A stretch of 50,779 nucleotides of DNA. Source: Bacteroidales bacterium. GTDB taxonomy: Bacteria > Bacteroidota > Bacteroidia > Bacteroidales > JAAYJT01. The translations under genes were made by a program, and so were the position numbers. The notes under the pieces were generated by a model. That model was not told the DNA's origin. It was given only the letters and a program-made list of their open reading frames with translations, and searched no databases. Positions 19,765 through 28,087 of this stretch are shown here, in pieces (the stretch's first letter is position 1; every line of letters begins with the position of its first letter). The DNA lies in the NCBI GenBank assembly GCA_012522795.1, contig JAAYJT010000006.1, positions 1-50,779 on the forward strand, read 5' to 3'.

Positions 19765-20339
19765 AAGATCTGGCATTACATATTCTTGACATTACGCAAA
19801 ACTCAATTACTGCCGGAGCTAACCTGATTGAAATAATTATCAATGAAGATGCACCTGATGGTATGATAAGCATTTACATAAAAGATAATGGTGCGGGCGT
19901 ACCCAAAGAAATGCTGAAACAAATCACTGATCCTTATACAACATCACGCAAAACAAGAAAAGTGGGAATGGGATTACCTCTCTTAAGGCAGAATGCAGAA
20001 CAAACTGGAGGATCACTTACTATAAATTCAGAATTAGGAAAAGGAACTGAAGTAAATGTGAAGTTTGCAGCCACCCATATTGACCTGCCTCCATGGGGTG
20101 ATATTTCAGGAGTAATTATTTTAATGGTAGCTGCTAATCCTGAAATAATTTTTTCATACATTCACCGCTCGGTAAAAGGAGAGTATGAGTTTGATACAAG
20201 AGAGGTAAAAAAGGCTCTTGAAGGTGTACCAATTGATAATGCTGAGATAAGAGAATTCTTAAAGGATATGATAAATGAGAACCTGAATGAAATTGGGGCA
20301 TGTAACACGAAATTATGGGAAAAGGATAATAATCAATGA
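19761..20339 (+). CDS. HATPase-fold protein with an extra C-terminal domain
   Basis: This 192-residue protein has the HATPase boxes: N box LHILDITQNSITAGA (N14), G1 IKDNGAGVPKEM (D42, G44, G46) and G2 KVGMGLPLLRQNAE (G69, G71). The fold here begins at the N box without a dimerisation helix, so it resembles the ATP-binding half of a histidine kinase. Residues about 108-180 form an additional domain starting PPWGDISGVIILMVAANPE that I do not recognise. Coupled to the PHP gene by a four-base overlap. Confidence 0.82.
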   Translation: MKDLALHILDITQNSITAGANLIEIIINEDAPDGMISIYIKDNGAGVPKEMLKQITDPYTTSRKTRKVGMGLPLLRQNAEQTGGSLTINSELGKGTEVNVKFAATHIDLPPWGDISGVIILMVAANPEIIFSYIHRSVKGEYEFDTREVKKALEGVPIDNAEIREFLKDMINENLNEIGACNTKLWEKDNNQ

Positions 20340-20523
20340 AATAAAACAAAGACTGATAATCAGGATATTAAAATGAAATAATAAATTAATAAAATTATTA
20401 AATTAACAAAATTAGTTTTAATTAAACCGGAATAATGTGGACATAACCAATCTGTAACTGGAGAACAAACAGCAGCAAATGATTAACAGATTGTGAGTCA
20501 GCAGTTTTTCGGAAAAATAAAAT

Positions 20524-20528
20524 GGAGG
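20524..20528 (+). promoter_or_regulatory. Shine-Dalgarno site deciding the ferredoxin start
   Basis: GGAGG ends six bases before the ATG at 20535. It favours that ATG over an in-frame GTG at 20493. Confidence 0.75.
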
Positions 20529-20534
20529 AAAAAT

Positions 20535-20927
20535 ATGACAAAAATCAAAACCCTGGCCGATCTTAAAAAGATGAAAGAAGAAGTTCGGTCGAAGATTACC
20601 CTGAGAGAACAAGGAGATAATCCTGAAGACAGGGTACAGGTAAAAGTAGCTATGGCTACCTGTGGTATTGCATCCGGTGCAAAGGATGTTATGGATTTCA
20701 TGGTAGGTGCTTTCAATAAAAGAGGAATTGACGCAGTAGTAACCCAAACTGGTTGTATGGGCTATTGTTATGCCGAACCCACTGTTGAAGTTACAGTTCC
20801 CGGAAAGGAACCTGTTGTGTTCGGTTATGTAGATGTGAAAAAAGCTGATGAAATTATTGAAAAGTATATTAAAAAGGGAATTTTGCTTGAAGGCATCATT
20901 CCCGTGAATTATCAAACTATTGAATAA
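20535..20927 (+). CDS. Thioredoxin-like ferredoxin of the hydrogenase operon (TM1420-like)
   Basis: This 130-residue protein resembles the C-terminal [2Fe-2S] domain of NuoE and the small ferredoxin that accompanies Thermotoga-type hydABC (TM1420, from memory). The second half-motif GCMGYC (C74, C78) is intact, but the first, ATCGIASGA, keeps only C43 where C-x4-C is expected, so just three Cys are present. Residues 1-35 are a charged helical extension. The ATG at 20535 is chosen because GGAGG precedes it; an upstream GTG has no ribosome site. It is followed 18 bp later by hydB2. Likely electron carrier or cluster-status partner; unproven. Confidence 0.82.
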   Translation: MTKIKTLADLKKMKEEVRSKITLREQGDNPEDRVQVKVAMATCGIASGAKDVMDFMVGAFNKRGIDAVVTQTGCMGYCYAEPTVEVTVPGKEPVVFGYVDVKKADEIIEKYIKKGILLEGIIPVNYQTIE

Positions 20928-20945
20928 CAAGCGGAGGAAATAAGA

Positions 20946-22739
20946 ATGTCAAATTACAAAATGCATTTGCTTGTATGTTCAGGAACAGGCTGTCACGCTT
21001 CGGAAAGTGACCAGTTACTGATTAACCTGCAAAATGAAATTGCTCTCCGGGACCTGGCAGATGATGTGCAGGTAATAGGCACTGGCTGCTTTGGGTTCTG
21101 CGAAAAAGGACCTATTGTTAAGGTAATCCCTGACAATACTTTTTATACTGAAGTAAAATCTGCTGATGTTACTGAAATTGTTGCCGAACATGTGATCAAA
21201 GGTCGCAAGGTTGAACGGCTTCTTTACAAGGACCCGGTTACAAAAGAACATGTTACCGACTCAAAACACATGGGATTCTATCAGAAACAATTACGTATAG
21301 CGTTGCGTAACTGCGGTTTCATTAATCCTGAAAACATTGATGAATATATCGGTCGTGACGGATATGCAGCCCTTGGCAAAGTACTTCTGGAAATGACTCC
21401 CGAAGAAGCCATTAAAGAAGTAATGGATTCAGGACTTCGAGGACGTGGTGGTGGCGGATTCCCGACCGGCCTGAAATGGCAAATAACCAGAGAAGTACAA
21501 GCCGATCAGAAATATGTGGTATGCAACGCTGACGAAGGCGACCCGGGTGCTTTTATGGACCGTAGTATTCTTGAAGGCGACCCTCACAGCGTTCTTGAAG
21601 CAATGGCAATATGTGGTTATTGCATAGGTGCAAGTAAAGGGCTTGTATATATCCGCGCTGAATATCCCCTCGCTATTGAAAGACTGAAAACTGCCATTAA
21701 ACAGTCTATTGAATATGGTTTACTTGGTGATGATATATTAGGCAGCGGCTTTAATTTTGATATTGAACTCCGCTATGGTGCAGGTGCTTTTGTTTGTGGT
21801 GAAGAAACAGCTTTGATACATTCAATGGAAGGCGAACGTGGAGAACCTACATTCAAGCCACCGTTCCCATCGGTAAGCGGATATCTTGGCAAACCCACCA
21901 ATGTTAACAACGTGGAAACTTTTGCCAATATCCCTGTAATCTTCAACAAAGGCGCCAAATGGTTCTCAGGTATTGGCACTGAAAAGTCGAAAGGAACTAA
22001 AGTTTTTGCTCTTGCAGGAAAAATCAATAATGTTGGATTGATTGAAGTTCCAATGGGTACTACCCTTCGTGAAGTAATTTTTGAAATCGGAGGTGGTATT
22101 AAAGGTGGTAAAAAATTCAAGGCAGTTCAAACAGGTGGACCTTCAGGTGGTTGCCTTACTGAAAAGCATCTTGACACACCCATTGATTTTGACAACCTTC
22201 TTGCTAGTGGCTCAATGATGGGTTCGGGAGGTATGATAGTAATGGATGAAGATGACTGTATGGTGGCCGTTGCCAAGTTTTTCCTTTCATTTACAGTGGA
22301 TGAAAGCTGTGGAAAATGTACTCCCTGCCGTATCGGAAACAAACGTTTATATGAAATGCTGGAAGCCATAACAAAAGGTAAGGCAACAGTTGAAGATCTC
22401 GATAAAATGCAGAACCTCAGCAATGTCATCAAAGACACATCGCTTTGTGGTTTAGGTCAGACTTCACCAAATCCGGTATTATCAACCATGAATAATTTTT
22501 ACGATGAATATCTGGCTCACGTAGTAGATCACAAATGTCCTTCAAGTCAGTGTAAGGATTTATTACGTTACGAAGTTATAGAAGAAAATTGCGTTGGTTG
22601 TACTGCCTGCGCCCGTAATTGCCCTGTTAATTGTATCAGTGGTGAGCGCAGACAAGTGCATTATATTGACCAGTCGCTTTGTATAAAATGTGGCGAATGC
22701 TTTGAAAGATGTAAGTTCGACGCTATAGCAGTGAATTAA
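20946..22739 (+). CDS. hydB: Electron-bifurcating-type hydrogenase subunit HydB2 (long NuoF-like)
   Basis: This 597-residue flavoprotein has three parts: an N-terminal thioredoxin-like [2Fe-2S] domain (C11, C16, C48, C52), the NuoF core with FMN/NADH motifs GRGGGGFPTGLKW and CNADEGDPGAFMDRS plus the ESCGKCTPCRIG cluster, and a C-terminal double [4Fe-4S] domain (C549/552/555/559 and C579/582/585/589). This full domain set is that of Thermotoga-type bifurcating HydB, which couples NADH, ferredoxin and H2. GGAGG lies eight bases before the ATG. It contrasts with the 388-residue HydB1 of the other operon. Confidence 0.95.
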   Translation: MSNYKMHLLVCSGTGCHASESDQLLINLQNEIALRDLADDVQVIGTGCFGFCEKGPIVKVIPDNTFYTEVKSADVTEIVAEHVIKGRKVERLLYKDPVTKEHVTDSKHMGFYQKQLRIALRNCGFINPENIDEYIGRDGYAALGKVLLEMTPEEAIKEVMDSGLRGRGGGGFPTGLKWQITREVQADQKYVVCNADEGDPGAFMDRSILEGDPHSVLEAMAICGYCIGASKGLVYIRAEYPLAIERLKTAIKQSIEYGLLGDDILGSGFNFDIELRYGAGAFVCGEETALIHSMEGERGEPTFKPPFPSVSGYLGKPTNVNNVETFANIPVIFNKGAKWFSGIGTEKSKGTKVFALAGKINNVGLIEVPMGTTLREVIFEIGGGIKGGKKFKAVQTGGPSGGCLTEKHLDTPIDFDNLLASGSMMGSGGMIVMDEDDCMVAVAKFFLSFTVDESCGKCTPCRIGNKRLYEMLEAITKGKATVEDLDKMQNLSNVIKDTSLCGLGQTSPNPVLSTMNNFYDEYLAHVVDHKCPSSQCKDLLRYEVIEENCVGCTACARNCPVNCISGERRQVHYIDQSLCIKCGECFERCKFDAIAVN

Positions 22740-22743
22740 TTAA

Positions 22744-22748
22744 GGAGG
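22744..22748 (+). promoter_or_regulatory. Strong Shine-Dalgarno site of hydA2
   Basis: TAAGGAGGT seven bases before the ATG is fully complementary to the 16S rRNA tail, whereas most genes in this window have no such site. Confidence 0.75.
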
Positions 22749-22755
22749 TAGAAAC

Positions 22756-24531
22756 ATGAACAAAATAAAAGTAAATATTGATAATACTATTGTTGAGGTA
22801 GATCCAGGTACAACTATCCTGCAAGCAGCCCGACAAATTGATATTGATATTCCCACTTTGTGCTATATGCACCTTGGTGATATGGGAATAGAACATAAAC
22901 CGGGTGGTTGCCGTATATGCGTTGTTGAAGTTAAAGGACGCCGCAACCTCGCTCCTGCCTGCGCTACTGAATGTACTGAAGGTATGGAAATTGAAACCCA
23001 TAATATTCGAGTTCTAAACGCCCGCAAAACAGTTATGGAATTAATTCTGTCCGACCATCCGTCAGAATGTCTGTTATGTGCAAAAGCAGGTAACTGCGAT
23101 CTCCAGACAACTGCAATCAAGATGGGTATCCGTGAAATTCCATATCAGGGTGAACAAAGCACCTATAAGGAAGATACTTCGCCTGCCATAATACGCGATA
23201 TGGATAAATGTATTATGTGCCGCCGTTGTGAAACAATGTGTAATGAGGTACAAACCGTTGGTGTGCTTTCAGCTATAAACCGTGGATTCATGTCAGTTAC
23301 GGCACCTGCTTTTGAACGCAATCTCGATCATAGTGAATGTACTTATTGCGGACAATGCGTAGCCGTTTGTCCAACAGGTGCATTGACTGAAGTGGATCAT
23401 ACAAATCAGGTAATTCGTCATCTGGCTGATCCCAACAAGGTAGTTGTGGTTCAAACTGCTCCCGCTGTTAGAGCTGCCCTGGGTGAAGAATTCGGTTTAA
23501 AACCAGGAACACTTGTTACGGGTAAACTAGTAGCTGCATTACGTCGTTTGGGTTTTGATTATGTGTTTGATACTGATTTTGCTGCCGACCTTACTATTAT
23601 GGAAGAAGGTACTGAATTACTTGAGCGTTTGAACAAATACCTTAGCGGCGATAAGGATGTAAAACTGCCTATGCTTACATCCTGTTGCCCGGGATGGGTC
23701 AACTTTTTTGAATACCATTTCCCCGACATGCTTGATATACCTTCAACAGCACGATCACCTCAGCAAATGTTCGGAGCTATAGCCAAGAATTATTTCGCTG
23801 AAAAAATAAATGTAAAACGAGAGAATCTCGTGGTTGTGTCAATCATGCCTTGCGTTGCCAAAAAGTATGAATGTACTCGTGAAGAATTCAGCGTCAATGG
23901 AAATCCTGATGTTGATTTTGCTCTTTCAACCCGCGAATTGGCTAACCTGATCAAACGAGCCAATATCAATTTCAATAAGCTGAATGACGAAGATTTCGAT
24001 CGTCCTCTTGGTGAATCAACAGGTGCCGGAGTTATTTTCGGAGCAACTGGCGGTGTAATTGAAGCAGCCATAAGAACTGCATACGAAGTCCAAACTGGTA
24101 AGAAACTGGAAAAGGTAGATTTTGAGCAACTTCGTGGTTTGGAAGGAATCCGTTCTGCTAAAGTTGATTTTGACGGACTGGAATTAAGCATAGGAATTGC
24201 TCACGGACTTGGTAATGCCCGTAAGCTGCTTGATGATATCAGACAAGGTAAGAGTCAGTACCACGCTATTGAAATTATGGCATGTCCTGGTGGATGTATT
24301 GGCGGTGGTGGTCAACCATTGCATCATGGCGATTCATCAATACTTAAGGCAAGACAAAGAGCTATTTATGAAGAAGATGCAAACAAGCCTATACGTAAAT
24401 CACACGAAAACCCATATATTATTCAGTTGTATGAAGAATATCTGGGTAAACCTTTGGGCGAAAGATCGCATCAGCTTTTGCATACTTCTTATTTTGATAA
24501 AAGTAAAAAATTAATTGAAATAGAGGAATGA
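22756..24531 (+). CDS. hydA: [FeFe]-hydrogenase catalytic subunit HydA2 (bifurcating type)
   Basis: This 591-residue protein has the same order of domains as HydA1: plant-type [2Fe-2S], His-Cys3 cluster, two ferredoxin [4Fe-4S] clusters (CIMCRRCETMC; CTYCGQCVAVCP), then the H-domain. All catalytic motifs are canonical: L1 TSCCPGW (C310, C311), L2 MPCVAKKYE, L3 EIMACPGGCIGGGGQP. The L1-following segment is STARSPQQMFG, without the extra Cys of HydA1. It ends with the small-subunit-like tail. Partner of HydB2 and HydC2. No HydEFG maturation genes lie in the window. Confidence 0.97.
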   Translation: MNKIKVNIDNTIVEVDPGTTILQAARQIDIDIPTLCYMHLGDMGIEHKPGGCRICVVEVKGRRNLAPACATECTEGMEIETHNIRVLNARKTVMELILSDHPSECLLCAKAGNCDLQTTAIKMGIREIPYQGEQSTYKEDTSPAIIRDMDKCIMCRRCETMCNEVQTVGVLSAINRGFMSVTAPAFERNLDHSECTYCGQCVAVCPTGALTEVDHTNQVIRHLADPNKVVVVQTAPAVRAALGEEFGLKPGTLVTGKLVAALRRLGFDYVFDTDFAADLTIMEEGTELLERLNKYLSGDKDVKLPMLTSCCPGWVNFFEYHFPDMLDIPSTARSPQQMFGAIAKNYFAEKINVKRENLVVVSIMPCVAKKYECTREEFSVNGNPDVDFALSTRELANLIKRANINFNKLNDEDFDRPLGESTGAGVIFGATGGVIEAAIRTAYEVQTGKKLEKVDFEQLRGLEGIRSAKVDFDGLELSIGIAHGLGNARKLLDDIRQGKSQYHAIEIMACPGGCIGGGGQPLHHGDSSILKARQRAIYEEDANKPIRKSHENPYIIQLYEEYLGKPLGERSHQLLHTSYFDKSKKLIEIEE

Positions 24532-24604
24532 TAACCGGAGAAAGGTTCTAATGTGAGTAAAAATAATAATCCTTTTTATTTTCAATTTTTAAATCAGAAA
24601 TAAC

Positions 24605-25087
24605 ATGACATCAATAAAAGTAAAACTTAAAGAAAAAGATGTTGCTCAACTGAAACAGGTTTGCAAAGAATTTAATAATGAAGCCGGCGAACTGATAAAT
24701 GTGTTACATAAAGCACAGGGCATTTTCGGTTATCTGCCTGCAGAAGTACAGGAAATTGTAGCTCAAGAATTAAATGTATCAGTAGCAAAGGTATATGGAG
24801 TAGTAACTTTCTACTCTTTCTTCACTATGATACCCAAGGGTTTACACCCAATTTCAATATGTACCGGTACAGCTTGTTATGTTCGTGGTGCTGAAAAGGT
24901 TCTTGATGAATTCAAACAACAATTGAACATCAAGGTTGGTGAAACCACACCAGATGGTAAATTTTCGTTGAGCTGCTTGCGTTGTGTAGGAGCTTGCGGA
25001 TTGGCACCTGTAGTTCTTATAGGTGAAAAAACCTACGGACGTGTCTCTCCTGACGGCGTTAAAGACATCTTAAAGGAATACGAATAA
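24605..25087 (+). CDS. hydC: NuoE-like [2Fe-2S] subunit HydC2
   Basis: This 160-residue thioredoxin-fold ferredoxin carries CTGTAC (C86, C91) and CVGAC (C127, C131), after the helical bundle with VYGVVTFYSFF. It is the last gene of the operon, after hydA2, instead of before hydB as in the hyd1 operon and in Thermotoga. Unlike hydB2 and hydA2 it has no GGAGG site. A terminator follows. Confidence 0.95.
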   Translation: MTSIKVKLKEKDVAQLKQVCKEFNNEAGELINVLHKAQGIFGYLPAEVQEIVAQELNVSVAKVYGVVTFYSFFTMIPKGLHPISICTGTACYVRGAEKVLDEFKQQLNIKVGETTPDGKFSLSCLRCVGACGLAPVVLIGEKTYGRVSPDGVKDILKEYE

Positions 25088-25108
25088 ATAAGATATTCCA
25101 TTTATTGT

Positions 25109-25141
25109 AACGGCTGCCCTTATAGAGCAGCCGTTTTTGTT
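25109..25141 (+). terminator. Rho-independent terminator of the hyd2 operon
   Basis: AACGGCTGC (25109-25117) and GCAGCCGTT (25127-25135) form a perfect 9-bp stem with a 9-base loop, followed by TTTGTTT. It begins 22 bp past the hydC2 stop. Confidence 0.88.
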
Positions 25142-25178
25142 TACTAAATTTTCTACTATAATGTCATTCTTATAGGAC

Positions 25179-25263
25179 TACCCCAGGCGTAGCGCATGTT
25201 AAAAACGCGGGGGCTGAGGTTCTTAAAAGATTCGGGCGCTGAGGCTCTCGGAGTGCCTGGGTA
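25179..25263. repeat. GC-rich intergenic element with inverted ends and internal direct repeat
   Basis: The ends TACCCCAGGC (25179-25188) and GCCTGGGTA (25255-25263) are inverted copies with one extra C. Inside, GGGGGCTGAGGTTCTT and GGGCGCTGAGGCTCTC are imperfect direct repeats. The element is much richer in GC than its surroundings and has no ORF. It may be a REP-like or mobile non-coding unit; I do not recognise a named family. Confidence 0.5.
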
Positions 25264-25353
25264 ATACAACCCTACTGGATTTCAGGTAGTGAAGAAAAGT
25301 AGTTATGTTTATTGTGTACGAAGAAAGAACTGACAAAACAGAAATTTTACAAT

Positions 25354-26193
25354 TTACTTTAACTGCCTTTGTATTCTGTGTTTTTGATGGAAATATTTTA
25401 GCAGCCAAATAGCAAGGTACAGAACTACAAAAACAAAGATGATGATAGCTCCTGAGGGCAAATCTGCAATATATGAAATGTATAGTCCTGTTATACTGCC
25501 CAATACCCCGAAAATAACGGAATAAATGATAATGTGTTTAAAATTCCGGGTTAGCAGGTTTGCAGCCGATTGTGGTATTGTAAGGTATGAGATCACAAGG
25601 ATAATGCCTATAACCCTGATATTCAGCACAATGACTAAAGCTACGAGGGCAATTAATATATAATTAAATGTGTTTACCGGTAGTTTATGACTTTGAGCGT
25701 ATTCTTCATCGAACGAGATAAAGAGAATGATGCGGTAGAACAGAATAAAAAACAGTATGAGTAATGAGCAAAGAATTATCATGAAATTAATATCGGTATT
25801 GCTTACTGTAAGAATATTCCCGAAAAGGTAGGTCATAAGATTGGGAGCATATCCGGGAGTAAGGAAAATGAAAATGATACCCAGTGCCATCCCAAACGAC
25901 CAGATTATTCCGATGGCAGAATCTTCGCGGATCTCAGTCTTTTTTGAGATGAACTCAATACCCAGTGCCGATAGCAGTCCGAAAGCAGCACCTCCAAACA
26001 TTGGATTTATACCAAAAAAATACCCCATTCCAATCCCGCCAAAAGATGCATGAGTAATCCCTCCGGCAATGAACACTTTGCGCCGTGCAACTATATAAGT
26101 TCCGGCAATACCACATGATATACTTGCCAGTAAGGCGGCCAGCAGGGCTTTGCTGAAAAATGAATAGCTGATAAGTTCAATAAATTCAGCCAT
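25354..26193 (-). CDS. znuB: Metal ABC transporter permease (ZnuB/MntB family)
   Basis: This 279-residue inner-membrane protein has about eight hydrophobic helices and the ABC-3 family segments VARRKVFIAGGITHASFGGIG near the N-terminus and LVISYLTIPQSAANLLTR further on. It should form the channel for Zn2+ or Mn2+ import. The start follows the stop of znuC by one base, so the two are translationally linked. Metal choice cannot be read from the permease. Confidence 0.92.
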   Translation of the reverse strand: MAEFIELISYSFFSKALLAALLASISCGIAGTYIVARRKVFIAGGITHASFGGIGMGYFFGINPMFGGAAFGLLSALGIEFISKKTEIREDSAIGIIWSFGMALGIIFIFLTPGYAPNLMTYLFGNILTVSNTDINFMIILCSLLILFFILFYRIILFISFDEEYAQSHKLPVNTFNYILIALVALVIVLNIRVIGIILVISYLTIPQSAANLLTRNFKHIIIYSVIFGVLGSITGLYISYIADLPSGAIIIFVFVVLYLAIWLLKYFHQKHRIQRQLK

Positions 26194-26194
26194 A

Positions 26195-26950
26195 TTAGTG
26201 ATCGTGTTTCTTTAATACAGTATGAGGAATATCGCCGTGAGTAATAATCTGGATCGGGCAGCCGTAAGCAGCAAGCTGTTTCTCAGTGATAATGTTTGAC
26301 GGATGGTAATTCAAATATTTATTTACGCAGGCTATTGTTTTTACATAATATGAAATAGTACCTATATCGTGGGTAACAACAATGATAGCCATGGTTTTGT
26401 TAAGCTCCAGCAGAATATCATAAAGATCGGCTTCAAATTTACTGTCAACAAAAGTATTAGGTTCATCCAGAATAAGCAGGGAAGGGGATGTAATGATAGC
26501 ACGGCAGAGAAAAACCCTCTGCATCTGCCCGCCCGACAGTTCTCCGATCGGCCTTGAGTAAAGATCGCTGATACCCATCCTGGCAAGCAGTTCAATGGCT
26601 TTATCCTTATCAGCCTTCGTATATTTTTTAAAAACAGCTTTCTCAGATGCCAGACCTGATAGCACAACATCAATTACAGAAATTGGAAAACGCTTATCAA
26701 AAAGGCTTATCTGAGGTAAATACCCGATTTGGTTCTTTGTATCCCTGCCACTTGCCTTATGCATTATTATCCGACCTTTAACAGGTTTGAGCAAACCAAC
26801 CATCAGCTTTACCAGAGTTGTTTTCCCTCCTCCGTTCGGACCAATTATCCCAATAAAATCATTTGAATTTATAGTGAGATTTACATCCTTAAGAATGATC
26901 CCTTCACCATAAGTAGCCGAAATGTCAATCAATTCAAAAATCTTGCCCAT
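26195..26950 (-). CDS. znuC: Metal ABC transporter ATP-binding protein (ZnuC family)
   Basis: This 251-residue ATPase drives the importer. Walker A GPNGGGKTT, signature LSGGQMQRV, Walker B LLILDEPNTFVD and the H-loop VVTHD are present. The start chosen is the internal Met of MGKIFELIDISATYG, because the 34 residues upstream are Arg/Lys/Phe-rich and do not belong to the fold. The gene begins 119 bp after znuA. Confidence 0.94.
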   Translation of the reverse strand: MGKIFELIDISATYGEGIILKDVNLTINSNDFIGIIGPNGGGKTTLVKLMVGLLKPVKGRIIMHKASGRDTKNQIGYLPQISLFDKRFPISVIDVVLSGLASEKAVFKKYTKADKDKAIELLARMGISDLYSRPIGELSGGQMQRVFLCRAIITSPSLLILDEPNTFVDSKFEADLYDILLELNKTMAIIVVTHDIGTISYYVKTIACVNKYLNYHPSNIITEKQLAAYGCPIQIITHGDIPHTVLKKHDH

Positions 26951-27069
26951 AGAGATAATAGATTTCTTTAAATGCAAAAGTAATTCTTTATTCCGGGTTC
27001 TGAAAAAACAATTACCTGATCGTAATCTTTTCCGGATTAATGTTATAAACAACTTTTTAATTATAGTTT

Positions 27070-27969
27070 CTATGGGTTCAGTGCTTTCTGTATGGTATGA
27101 GAAATGGCGTACATGCCTGCAAACCAGTCTTCTTCAAGAGGGTTAAGGATCTCAATTTTTGCGGATATTTCAGCAGCCACAACTTCAGCCGAAGCAGTAT
27201 TAAACTGACTTTGAACTAGTATGGTGTGAATATCCAACTTTCGGGCAACATCAATTATATTTTTAATATGCGAACCGGTAGGCTCTTTGCCGTCTGATTC
27301 CAGTGCAATTTGCTCAAGTCCATAGGTTCTTGCAAAATATGTAAAAGCCGGATGATATATCAGAAATGTTTTGATCGGAGAATCTGCAAGCAGCCCTTTA
27401 ATATGATCGTCGAGTTTATCAATATCCTTTGTGAAATCCTCATAATTAGCCATATACATCTCCCTATTGTCCAGGTCAAATTCCAGAAATGTTTTCAGAA
27501 TTGTACTGATTTGTATTCTTACTTCTGTCGGCGATAGCCAGTGGTGAGGGTCAATACCGTGAAGATGGACATGGTCGCCGTGGTTAACTACTTCCCCTGC
27601 AATCAGGTCAATACCTTTACTGAGATCAACCGTAAGAGTTTCAGAACTTTTCTCTGATTTGTCAATAATATGATCCTCAAACATCAGATTGCCATTAATA
27701 AAGAAAACAGCTGAATTGCTCAGATCTTTTATTTGTTTTGGAGTTGGTTCGTAAGTTTCGGGGCTTACCCCCGGAGGCGTAATGACCTGGACTTCAAAAT
27801 TATCTCCTGCAATACGCTCAACAAAGTATTTATAGGGCAGTATACTTACTGATATTACAGGCTTTTCTTTAACGGAAACAGGAACACAGGCTACGGTCAT
27901 TGCTGCCACTATGCCTAAGCTCAGGATTTTTTTTAATAAATTTCGGAAATTCTGTAATACTGATAGCAT
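27070..27969 (-). CDS. znuA: Metal ABC transporter substrate-binding lipoprotein (ZnuA family)
   Basis: This 299-residue lipoprotein binds the metal outside the inner membrane. Residues 1-27 form a signal peptide ending MTVAC, with C28 as probable lipidation site. The cluster-9 features follow: SILPYKYFVERIAGD, PPGVSPETYEPTP, a short His-rich loop HGDHVHLHG, the ligand His in DPHHWLSP, and later FLIYHPAFTYFA. The His loop favours zinc over manganese. I chose the second possible Met, since an 11-residue upstream extension adds nothing to the signal peptide. First gene of znuACB. Confidence 0.9.
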   Translation of the reverse strand: MLSVLQNFRNLLKKILSLGIVAAMTVACVPVSVKEKPVISVSILPYKYFVERIAGDNFEVQVITPPGVSPETYEPTPKQIKDLSNSAVFFINGNLMFEDHIIDKSEKSSETLTVDLSKGIDLIAGEVVNHGDHVHLHGIDPHHWLSPTEVRIQISTILKTFLEFDLDNREMYMANYEDFTKDIDKLDDHIKGLLADSPIKTFLIYHPAFTYFARTYGLEQIALESDGKEPTGSHIKNIIDVARKLDIHTILVQSQFNTASAEVVAAEISAKIEILNPLEEDWFAGMYAISHTIQKALNP

Positions 27970-28087
27970 AATTTCATTGATTAGCCCGTATGACGAAACC
28001 AAACTCCATTGGTTTCAGAAAAACATGAATAACAGCAAGCACCTGTTTTTATAGGTGTAACAGTTTCTTAGACCCTTAATTTATTAA

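Noticed and set aside
20493-20534. GTG start extending the ferredoxin-like protein by 14 residues
   Set aside because: GGAGG sits directly before the ATG at 20535, and the extension is unlike the family.
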